A DNA stretch of 64,000 bases, taken from NCBI GenBank assembly GCA_963930775.1, contig OZ005699.1, forward strand, positions 186,001-250,000. Reading direction: 5' to 3'. The notes below the pieces were generated by a model that worked only from the letters and a program-made list of their open reading frames with translations, did no database searches and had not been told where the DNA came from. The position numbers and the translations under genes were made by a program. This document shows positions 11,742-22,163 of the stretch, one piece after another (position 1 is the first letter of the stretch; every line of letters starts with the position of its first letter). This stretch comes from Cliona cf. orientalis. Its lineage: Eukaryota > Porifera > Demospongiae > Clionaida > Clionaidae.

Positions 11742-14595
11742 ATGTGGCAGTTGATTGCTGTGTTTCTTTTGTCGTCCATCCTTCTAGCGTTGCTCTACGG
11801 AGCAGCTAAACGTCAGCTATGGGTGCTAGTTTCTCCTAGCGGCGGAGAGAGTAAGAATCCATTCAGAGAACCTGCTAGGTGAGCCATAAAAGATCAGTAG
11901 CTGAGCAGTATGCAGATTATCACTGAAGCATATCCAATTACACGAGGCCTTAAAAAAAGGAGTATTATTTTTTTGTCAAAATTTATTTTTGTCTATTTTG
12001 CGCCTTCAGGAAGCGTCTTGGTGCTAAGCTGGTGACGGATCCCAAAGAGAGAGATAAGGTTCTGAAGCAAAGTTTCTCTGTTGATCGAGTTCCAAGCGAT
12101 CTCGATGCGATAGTGATCGGCAGTGGAATTGGCGGGCTGACGACAGCTGCTCTGCTGGCAAAGATCGGGAGGAAAGTACTTGTCCTTGAGCAACATGACC
12201 AGGTATTAACGGACTGCTTAGAATTAAGTAATGATTTCGCAAAGACTCTGAATGCTGATTGGAAAATAATTTTCCTTGTCTGTGCAAGCTGTGAAAAGCC
12301 AAAAAAATGCGTATCAGCCACATAATTTTATTATTCACAGATTTAATATCTACGTGTACATGTGTACCTTAGTGTAATGCTTTAAGGAGCAAAATTTCTA
12401 TATTCCAATAATAATTATTACTATAATAATAATATTATGTGTATGTTACTATGACTCTTCTAATAGTATTATTGTCTCCCTCCCCAGGCCGGTGGCTGTT
12501 GTCATACCTATGTGGAGAAAGGTTTTGAATTTGACACTGGGATCCACTACATCGGCGAGATGGTTCGCGGCACCTTGCAGCACGTTCTTCTAGACCAGAT
12601 CACAGAGTCGGCCACGGACTGGGTCAAGCTCGAGGACGTCTACGATGACGTAATCATCGGAGCCGGGGACGACCGTAAGACTTACCCAATCCCCTCGGGG
12701 CGAGGGAAGTTGATGGACTCGCTGATCAAAAGCTTCCCCAGCGAAGAGAAGGCAATTCGGAAATACTTTGACATCCTGAGGATGATCAGAAAGTCAATGA
12801 CGTCTACGTTCTTGATGAAGGTGTTGCCCAAGTGGCTGGTGAAACTGCTAATCTCGAGCTCTCTCTTGCATCGATTCGTACCCGCGCTAAAGTACTACCA
12901 CAGGTCTCTCTCTGAAGTGCTGAATGAACTGACTGATAATCAACACTTGAAGGCTGTGCTGGCCTACTCCTTTGGGGACTATGGTGAGCAACGGTGTTGG
13001 TGTGTGTGCATGCCAAGAGTATTGATGTTCTCTATAGAATAATGAAAAAAATGATGTACATTCTGTACATGTAGTATATTGACTTATTGTCTGTGGTGTA
13101 CATTGCATAGTATTAATTTTATTATGGGCCCATACATTTGTATCTTTGCAGTATTGTGCAGTATTGCGTAGTATGCAAGGGTTAGCTACTTCTGTTTATT
13201 TTGAGAAATTGAGAACTTCCAAACAATGTCTTGTGAATTATTAGTAACACACACTCACACACACATGCGCTGTTCCTCAGGCACTGTGCCAAAGGATGCC
13301 TCATTTGCAATGCAAGCAATTCTGACCAATCATTTCACTTACGGTGGCTACTATCCGAGGGGCGGAGCCAGTGAGATCCCTTTCCAAATAATCCCCACCA
13401 TCGAGGCGGCAGGTGGGCGTGTCCTCGTGCGAGCTAAGGTCGTCGACATCATCTGGGACGATGAGAAAGGTCATGTGACTGGCGTACGTGTAAAGCAAGG
13501 TCACAACGTCTTTGAAATAGTTGCCCCCATGATCATTTCCGACGCTGGTCTCCACAATACACTGGGGAAACTCCTTCCTTCAAAGGTCGTTAAGGACTGT
13601 GGCTTGAAGAATCTTGTGAAAAAGGTCCGTCCCGGAACTGGGCTTATGTCGGTCTTTATCGGACTTGACGGGACGAAGGAAGAGCTTGGCTTGAAGGCCA
13701 GCAACGTTTGGGCGTTTACAGATGCTGATTTGGATGGAACGGTGGATAAATTTGTCAAACTATCAGCAGAAGAAGCGGCGGCATCACCCATTCCTCTTCT
13801 GTTCATCTCCTTCCCCTCGACAAAGGATCCAACGTACAACGACCGTTACCCTGGGAAATCCACTTGTACCGTCGTCACGGTAACACCATACGAGTGGTTT
13901 GAGGCATGGAAGGACGGGAGAGTCAATCACCGAGGAGAGGACTACGAACAGCTTAAGAATGCCTTTGCTTCTCAGCTCTGGCAGCAGGTAGTTTAGTGAT
14001 TGTGCATGTATAATACTGTGTAGATAACTCTTAAGATCTTATCAGGAGCTAGTGCCTTATTTTAATTTGAGGTTGTATGGGCTAGACTGCATTATTTCTG
14101 CTATTGTATATTCTCGAAATGTAACTATCGGGATTGGATTTTTCACAAAATTAGATATTATTTTCAGCTTTTCTAATGCCTAGTATTCAGCATTTTCCAT
14201 TGTTGTATTATATTATTGTGCTAATGCTTTTGTTCTCTTGGATAAGTACAATGTCATGCTGTATGCAGGTGTGTGAGTTGTTCCCCCAGCTAGCCGATCA
14301 CAAAGAGTACCTTGAGGTGGGGACTCCTCTCAGCAACATGCACTACCTTGGCACCTCTCGGGGAGAGGTCTACGGGGTCGACCACGACACCGTCCGATTC
14401 TCCGCCCACACCGTGGCCGACCTTCGACCCGAGATTGGAGTCCCCGGGCTCTACCTGACTGGACAGGATGTGTTTCTGTGTGGATTTGCGGGGGCCATGA
14501 TGGGAGGTATGCTCTGTGCTGCCACCATCCTGCGGAGGAACCTCGTTGCAGATCTCCTGAAATTGAAGGCTAAGACTAGCAAGAAGCAAGAATAA
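11742..14595 (+). CDS. RETSAT: All-trans-retinol 13,14-reductase (RETSAT-type FAD oxidoreductase)
   Basis: Exons 11742-11878, 12010-12202, 12488-12983, 13281-13987 and 14269-14595 give 619 residues, the usual size for the family. RETSAT saturates the 13-14 double bond of all-trans-retinol and belongs with phytoene-desaturase/CRTISO flavoproteins at the ER membrane. The protein opens with a hydrophobic signal anchor ([17 protein letters not shown]). The Rossmann motif in [19 protein letters not shown] follows, then the FAD-linking [16 protein letters not shown] and [10 protein letters not shown]. The C-terminal flavin-site segment contains [20 protein letters not shown]. Substrate use outside vertebrates may be other carotenoid-derived or lipid alkenes. 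Confidence 0.92.
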
Positions 14596-14805
14596 TGAAT
14601 TTTTTTTTCGAGAATAGAAATTTAGTTAGTAAAAAAATTTAATGTCCCAATTTGTACCCTCTTTTCATGCTTTGGTATGTGGAATACAAAACGCATGCGC
14701 AGATTGTGAGGTCATAGATGGGTGGGGCTATTACCACTGACGACCAATACCAACATCAATTCGACATAAAATGGCGGGAAGATGATCAGATGAATGATCG
14801 TAAAG

Positions 14806-17800
14806 ATGAGCAGCGAGTGCTACGTGTCTCTATCGCACTCGAGCTCCGAGCCGTGTGCTGCGTCGTGGTCAGAAGATCAGAGAATAGCCGTCACCACGAA
14901 TGAAGTGGTTTATGTCCTGGTAAAATCTCTTCTCTTTCTCTCTCCCTCTCCCTCATATAAATCTCTGTATCATCACTCACAGACATTAAGAGTTCCTCTG
15001 AGTGTTGTGAACACACATGATTCTCCTTCCTCAGCTGATAATGAAAGGAGACTGCCCCTGTTCATTACCAGCACTGTGCCAGCTCCGATCAAAAGTCAGC
15101 TGTCTGCGCTAGAACTAGGCAGTGCCCAGTACACCCCACTGAAGTATTTCCCGCCGGCGGGAAACTGGCCCTTCATGGAAATCATTGATCCTGCTCTGCA
15201 GCCACAGGACATGGCAGCAGTGACATTACCGTCATGTGACCTGTTTAAGAGTTCTGATTGGACGCCTCCAGGATGCAGTGCACTTGGAGGGTATGACAAT
15301 CGAAGGGGGAGGATGGCATACTTAATGTTGACCTTTGTACTTTCAGGTGCCTTCTATCTTGTTTGACTCGTGGTGGTCGACTGTTGCTCTATGCCCCTCC
15401 TGGTCTCCTAGGCAACCAGTGGAGATTGGTCATGGGTAAGGGGGGGAAAGCATTGATTATCTTATTATAGGAGGGGGGAATATATACCGTAGATCGGGAT
15501 ATTTTTCGCCAGTAAAATATTTCACTCGTTAAATTTTCGCGTAGTCTAATTTTTGTCACATACACAAATGTACGTAATACATCATTGTATTAACTAATGT
15601 GCACAAATTATTTCCCTTTCGTCGGGAAAGATCTTTGTCGAAAAATTTTTAACAACGAAAATTTCCCGATCTACGGTACTACACATCTTAGAGGATCATA
15701 ATCAATTTCAGCGCGATGGAAAATTCTCACCTTTTGCTGTGAATAATATTACTATAATTATATCCTTCCTTCACAGATCTGACAGCTCAGCACAATGCGC
15801 ACATGCTCACATGCGACTTCACCCCTCAGCACACACCCACTGCCACACCCACCACCACTGCCACCATGACGACGATCTCCACGACCCCCAGCAATGGCAC
15901 AACCACTGCCACTGCCGCCATGACAACGACCTCCACGACCCCCGACAACGGCACACACCCCTCACCTCATCAACTGACTGCCAACGACAATAACCAACAG
16001 ACTGAGCCACAATCAAAAAGCGATGCCAGTGATGAAAACAATGAAGAAAGAGTAACTTCTGAGTCCTCCAGTCAGCCTCACCGTGGGTTTGTTCATCGCA
16101 GGCTGTCGCTAACGGTGACGTGTTTTGCGTGGCTTCCCGCTCTCGTAAAGACTGAGCTCAACGATAAGGCCACCAGTCTCGCATTGGTTGCCATGGCGAC
16201 TCGTCTAGGTCATGTGATTTTGATGGGAGTTGAGGTTCCATTGGACAGTGGCTGGTGAGTACATCCCTATTAGTGCAGCATTTTTGTATAGATATGATTA
16301 CATACGATTTTGGGATTTTCAATAGCCAAATTACCGACTTAATCTAATTAATATATTATACTACCGTATTTATTCGAATAGTAGCCGCGGCTACTATTAA
16401 TTTCAGCCTTGCTGGAGTGCGGCTACTAATCGAGGGCGGCTCTTATTCGAGGACGGCTTTTATTTATTTCGGAGGAATACCTTTGCGCCGACCCGGTGGT
16501 ATCTTGTTGTGATGGACTGATTTTCAGGACTACTTTTCGAATAGACGAGTTATTATGATCGAAAAACAGCAGCAGAACCAAGCTAGGGACGTCTTCTGTC
16601 ATGCTTTGGCCTCGAACTGACGATCGTTTATGGCGTGCGAACGTGGCCACACCCACTTCATTGTGTTCACGCATGCGTGCGGCTACTATTTGAGGGCGGC
16701 TACTATATCTTTGGTGGACCTCCAGGTGCGGCTACTATTCGAGGGCGGCTACTATTCGGGGTGCGGCTTCTATTCGAATAAATACGGTATGTATGGAAAA
16801 AATACGCATATTTCTGGTAAGAGTCGTCAATCGCTTCATATATACATGTTATGAGAATTCCCAAAATGCTAATTTCTTATGTTAAATTAGATCATCCGTT
16901 TTAACTACGGTAATTTTTATGCATTTCTGCAGTGAGAGTAATGTGATGACCCTTCTTGTATTTGATGGCTTCATGGAGGGAAAGAAAGAACAGAACACTT
17001 GGATTTCCAGTCTCAGGTGGACTCGCAGAGGCAACGGTGAGAAATTAATTCCAACGAAATTTTTTTCACTCTACACATGGTGTGATAATTGAGTGCAGGT
17101 GCTTGGCTGGGTGTTGGGCTGACTGATGGTACGGTGGGCATGCTTCACTGGAGCGACCTCTCCCTCTCTCTCCTCAACCCCTCCCTCTCTCTCCTTTGGA
17201 CGGAGGAAGACTCGGCACCAGTTCACTGCCTGGCCTGGGACCATCCCAATGTTAGTTACTGTAATTAATCGAATACAACGTATGATCCATTTTACGTAAG
17301 AAATTAGCATTTTAGAAATTCTCATAACGTGTATATTATATGAAGTGATTGATGACCTTTACCAGAAAAGCGTGCTGTTTCAAAATTGAAATTGTTTTTT
17401 TTCCATATGTAGTATTAAGATTAAGTACGGTAGTTAGTAGGGATTAGCAATCAGGACAGGGGCTTCCTCTCTCCCTGAGAGGAGGTGGACAACTGCCTAA
17501 TAATTATTACATTTTCTATCATAATCATGGCTTAATTCTCCAACTTTTTGTTGTATGTAATTATCTCCTTTAGCAATCTCCAACCTGCCCTCGATGGTTG
17601 GCGGCCAGCAAAGGCTCGCTGGTAGTTCTCTTTGATGTCATGAACCTCCCAAACTACGCACTAGTCTCTGGAATACACTCGGTCACTGTCTCAGGTAACA
17701 TGCAGTTGACATCAGTGCCTCCAAGCTGCTCTCCTGTCTTTCAGTATAAATCTTCCCATTTTTCAGTATTTTGTATACATTTTCAGTATTTTTCAGTAGT

Positions 17801-20800
17801 TTACAAAGAGCTCCATATATGATGTATGTACTATTTAATTCTCCCAGTTTTCAGTGTTTTTGAAATTTTATCAGTATTTATGGTCAGAATTCACTAAAAA
17901 TACTGCATATACTTGGAGGCACTGTGACATTAACCTTTCATGTTTATTTTGAGGATGGAAAGCATGGGGGATTTCCAACCCTCCTCCCTCCCGGCCCCTA
18001 GAATTTCTAAAGTGTATAATAAAGAATAGTGCTAAGGCACTGGATTATGTCCGATTCCCCCCCCCCCCCTCCTCTCCTGAAGAATTGGCAAGACTGATCA
18101 ATCTGTTTGCTCTCTCTCTCTAGATATTTGCTCTCTCTCTACTGCCAGCTGGCAGTTTGTCTCCACATCCCTTGATGGCACACTACAGACATTCCAGCCT
18201 CCCATGTCACATGACAGTCACGTGACTCCATCACTCATCACCATGGAAACGGTTCAACAGGCACAGCAAGTCAGCATGTGCACTCAATCCACGCATGTAC
18301 ATGGTATAGCCATGTCTAAAAATAGCCTCTATGCAGCTGTTGTCATCAAGTGAGTCTGTTACTATAAATAGCATGAGTGAATATTAATAGGCGTATCATT
18401 ATTATTAAATTTTATAGCCAGAGGCAGCTCTATGGTAGGCCCAAAACTCGTGAAAGATTTCAACTCCATTTTTTACCCCTGATTGATAAGGAATCAACCT
18501 TCGACATTTCGTCAGGTAAGCAAGACCACAATATTATTAATTTTGTCAAAGAGATTATGGCCACTGTCCTGCAAAGGAGAGATGATATTTGCAGTCATAG
18601 TACACACAGACGGATGGACAGACAACTGTAGCATGAAAATTATGATATCAATCTATAAAATTAAATTTTTCTGTTATCCAGTGCTGTGGAGCTGGGACGT
18701 TGTTGAGTATTTGAGAGGACTTTCGGAAGATGAGCTGGTGAAGGTCAGGGGGAGCAGTGCAAGCGAGCCTCGGGTGGCCCTCCATGTAGCCATGGTAACC
18801 GGTAAGGATGAGGCAGAGGTCAAAAGGTGCAAGGATGAATTGATGAGTCAGAACTTAAGCAGCTCGCTGAGGAGGTGGGTTGAGTGGAGGGAGGAGAGAG
18901 ACCAGCAGAAGTTGGCCGACCAAACCATCGATGACAGCAGCTCATGTGAGTCAAAAGAATGACATTGTATATATATACTGTTAATCCCATGATAGTATAC
19001 CGTAGAAACTGGTTGTTAAGCGCTGCTCCCTGTTAAGCGCATACTTATTATTAAGCGCATAGTTTTGTGCGAGCCTTACCGCTCTTTGTTAGGCGCATAT
19101 GCCCAGCAGGCCACCTAAACGACGAGCGATCGGTTACATGAGCCCAGAAAGACGGATAGAAGTATACTGGAGAAGAAAACGTCGAGAATTACGCTCTCTG
19201 GTCGCTTCTTGGCCATCGTTGTAGGCCTTTCTATCCTCGAAATGTTCTTTACGCACGCCCCACCTACAGTGTTATAGCACTTTTAATTAAGCGCATGCTT
19301 CCTGTTAAGCGCATACTTTTTGTTAAGCGCATATTTTCTTGCTGCCGCGTGTTATAAGCGCATGCGCTTAACAACCAGTTTCTACGGTAATATTATACTG
19401 TAACATTTTATAGCTCTTCTATAATATGCAATAACTGTTAACAAGTTACGATCTACCGTAACTTACTGTAACCTGCCCAATTACATCAAGAGTGTAAACA
19501 CTAAGAGATGGTGAGACAGTGTTCTACAATATTATCATCAACTCCAATTTTGTAAGACAGTATACTACATATTCTAATTTTGTGGGATATTATCCTACAT
19601 AATAATAATAATTATTGGTCTAATTTTTTTGTAGGATAGTGTCCTGCATAGAGTACCATCAATTCTAATTTGTGAGACAGTGTACTACACATTCTCTATT
19701 TTTGTGGGATATTATCCTACATAATAATTATTATTATTATTAGTCTAATTTTGTAGGATAGTATCCTGCATAGAGTACCATCAATTCTGATTTTGTTGGA
19801 CAGTATCCTACATGTTCTAATTTTGTGGGATATTATCCTACATAATATTATTAGTCTATTTTGTAGGATAGTATCTTTTATGCCCTTGAGCTCCAGGGAC
19901 TATATAAGAAAAATGATCTTCTGAAAAATATTTTCATTGTATTATAATAATTTTCTTTCCGTCCTAAATGTACAGTGTCGCTGAGATTGATGTGTCACTG
20001 GTTGAGTGTGTTGGCCGAGGAGAGTGTTGCCAGGCAACCAGTCTGGCTGGCAAAGAAGGTTAGAGGGTTAAATTTTAATATTGTGCAAGCAGCTATAGTT
20101 ATACTATTCCTCAGGTATTGGGTAGCATTAGCTCTGAAGGGAGCATAAGTGAGCCGTGCCCCGCCTGTGGTGAACCACTGCCCACTACCAACCTGTACGA
20201 TGAGACCTGCCCGAATGGACACACCTGGAGTGAGTTAATAAATATAGTGGAAGAGGGGTTAAATCAATATTAATGTTGCTAATGACGACCATAATGTTTC
20301 ATTACAGAGAGGTGTGGGATAACACTGTGCCTTGTGGCTGACACGAGATGTGGCAGCTGCATGCAGTGTGGCACCATCTTCAACAACGCTCTGTCCCTCC
20401 CCTCACCAGAAGGTAGACCTTGTTATACTATATACAACGAACCTTCAACTGACCAATCGGATTTCTGACCTACAATACCTTACAATACCTTACAATACCT
20501 ACAATACCTACATTACCATATTATGATAATAGTTATAAATACTATGATTCGATTGGTCACTCAGAGGCCTGAGGCTGTAGCAGAAGTAAAAATCAATAGT
20601 AGACCACCAATTGACCAATCAGATTTCTGACCTACAACACCTTACAATACCTATACAATACCTGCATTACCATAGGTTAGTTAGGAATCTGATTGGTCGG
20701 TTAGAGGTCCACTATTTTACTTCATTTTGCTCGGGATGCTACAGCCTCAGGCCTCTGAGTGACCAATCAGATCACAGCATTTGTTATTATGGTAATGTAG

Positions 20801-20932
20801 ATCTTGTGATTAGATAAATAAAAATCACAAAAGCTTATGGTTGCATTGATTTCAGGTAGCTGGATATTGAAGCTGCTGGAGGAACACAGCACTTGCTTAT
20901 TCTGTGGTGGACATTTTGAGCAGGTCATGTGA
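14806..20932 (+). CDS. GTF3C4: General transcription factor 3C subunit 4 (TFIIIC90) homologue
   Basis: Fourteen exons: 14806-14919, 14983-15290, 15347-15435, 15777-16254, 16933-17036, 17099-17250, 17574-17694, 18124-18349, 18418-18515, 18682-18945, 19976-20058, 20115-20229, 20308-20412 and 20856-20932. They total 777 residues and are fully in phase. TFIIIC recruits TFIIIB to tRNA and 5S promoters. The N-terminal half has beta-propeller-like blades (SWSEDQRIAVTTNEVVYVL; AWLGVGLTDGTVGMLHWSDL). The C-terminus has the TFIIIC zinc finger, with Cys/His pairs in CPACGEPLP, CPNGHTWKRC, CGSCMQC and CLFCGGHF. An upstream in-frame ATG at 14794 would add four residues. Exon 4 carries a Thr-rich insert made by a tandem duplication (about 15855-15955). 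Introns host several MITEs. Confidence 0.9.
15485..15678. mobile_element. MITE, TACCGTAGATC family, copy 1
   Basis: About 194 bp in a GTF3C4 intron. The ends are inverted repeats: TACCGTAGATCGGGA at the left, and TCCCGATCTACGGTA (its reverse complement, one base slippage aside) at the right. No coding capacity. The copy at 55570-55768 is the same element in the opposite orientation and can be aligned along its whole length. Confidence 0.85.
16362..16789. mobile_element. MITE, TACCGTATTTATTCGAATA family
   Basis: About 428 bp between GTF3C4 exons 4 and 5. The left end is TACCGTATTTATTCGAATAG and the right end is its reverse complement, with the inverted repeats reaching about 27 bp with one mismatch. 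Internally it repeats GCGGCTACTATT-like units on both sides. No open frame of interest. Confidence 0.85.
18998..19389. mobile_element. MITE, TACCGTAGAAACTGG family
   Basis: About 392 bp in the intron before GTF3C4 exon 11. The terminal inverted repeats of about 26 bp look perfect: TACCGTAGAAACTGGTTGTT at the left and AACAACCAGTTTCTACGGTA at the right. The interior holds repeated TTAAGCGCATA units on both sides. Non-coding. Confidence 0.88.
19500..19875. repeat. Minisatellite, roughly 120 bp period, about three copies
   Basis: Degenerate tandem units within the same GTF3C4 intron. The string TTTTGTGGGATATTATCCTA recurs three times, and TTGTAGGATAGTGTCCTGCA-like strings recur between them. Each unit also contains a GACAGTxTxCTACA segment and a variable AATAATTATT run. 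No coding function seen. Confidence 0.7.
20430..20795. repeat. Dispersed palindromic repeat related to the DCTN2 intron repeat
   Basis: In the last GTF3C4 intron. The segment has GACCAATC.GAT boxes, runs of ACAATACCTT units, and CTCAGAGGCCTGAGGCTGTAGC. It appears in both orientations. The 20720-20795 part closely matches the unit at about 3465-3520 in the DCTN2 intron (GAGTGACCAATC.GATCACAG). Mobility class is unknown. Confidence 0.65.
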
Positions 20933-21109
20933 CTGCCTTTATTTTCTTGCCAATTCATTCACTTTCATACCATTTCTCTTATGATTAAATTATATACCAC
21001 TTAACTTCATTTCAATTATTATATCCCATGATTCGATCACCAGGTCCTTCCTGGTTTTAAGTTTTATAAATAATTATGAGCATTGATTTTAATAATGTAG
21101 GAAGAAACA

Positions 21110-21934
21110 TCATTTGGGTAATTTTAACAGACTTTTCAGTTGTTCTAGTTTTCTATACAGCTCCTCCAGTTGGTCTTGAGGCAAAATCTTTTCACGACAC
21201 ATCAGTTCAGTTAGTGTAACAGAAGAACCACTTTCTTTAGCTTCTTGACTTTTTGCTTGGTCCACCAGTAACTGTTGGGAGCAGCTCGTCTGGAAAGCCT
21301 GGGTCTCTTCGGCTAGCATCTTCTCTGTCCATCTCTTTTCTCTCTCCCTTACCACCTCCAGTAGTTCACTGAGCTGAGTGCTGACTTGGCTGTAATGTGG
21401 ACCTTGCTCCTTTGCAATTTTTGAGCAGTGTGCCTGTAGAGCACTACACATAAAATTGTACATAATTAAATACCATAAAATTAATGTTATATGGATGCAC
21501 GGTCTATATACCTTATTTTTCCACGGAGTACGGCCCAATGTATTGTATGTTGGAGTCCTCTGACAAGGCCGTGGTGAAAACCTTCTTCTAAGCCTTGCTG
21601 TTTCCCAGCCTCAATGCCTTCTAAGTATCCAGCCTGAAATATATAGAGAAAGCTTACACGTAATAATTAAATTTTAATTTTGGCGCGGGCTCATGTACAT
21701 ATCTATTAAATGCACATGCGCACAACTACAAATTTTATTATTATGTAGCATACTTGGGCCTACATTGGTGCGTGCATCTGCAATTCTTTCAAAATCTCTC
21801 GATGCAATCATAAGATCGGGATCTCCTTCAAATTCGACATCGTCCAAGGCTTCCAGCTCTTCCGCCATACTATCCCAATTGTCAAAATTAATGTCAAACT
21901 GCTTAGTCAGCACCACGTGCACACCACTATTCAT
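21110..21934 (-). CDS. YAE1: YAE1 domain-containing protein (Fe-S client adaptor)
   Basis: Exons on the minus strand are 21764-21934, 21512-21633 and 21110-21443 (208 residues, in phase). Yae1 pairs with LTO1 to recruit the cytosolic iron-sulfur assembly targeting complex to the ribosome-recycling ATPase ABCE1. The deca-GX3 region is clear at residues 58-82: GYLEGIEAGKQQGLEEGF continuing HHGLVRG. The N-terminal part is acidic (EELEALDDVEFEGDPD) and the C-terminal half is a predicted coiled coil. LTO1 is less likely because it has a different GYxxGxxxG spacing and a C-terminal Trp. It is convergent with GTF3C4 and divergent from CDK12. Confidence 0.8.
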
Positions 21935-22163
21935 TCTAATTAACCGAAACAGATGTGGGTTGTAAACAAAATTTTTCTCACGGCTTCAAAAAAACCAGTG
22001 AAATCAACATGTCGTCTGCGATCCTGTGAACACTCCACAAATCCATTGCAATCCGGCTGAGCCGAGCCACGGCGCTTAGCACCGCTACGCACCCATACTC
22101 TGGACCAACACAAGCCCATCTTGCTGTGGGGAAGCGAACACACTCCCTTCGCACTGTCAAATT
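21935..22163. promoter_or_regulatory. Bidirectional promoter region, YAE1/CDK12
   Basis: 229 bp between divergent start codons. It is GC-richer than surrounding introns. No TATA box identified. Confidence 0.5.

Noticed and set aside
19500..19875. CRISPR-like spacing of repeated strings
   Set aside because: The units are about 120 bp and degenerate, they lie in a eukaryotic intron, and no cas genes are present.
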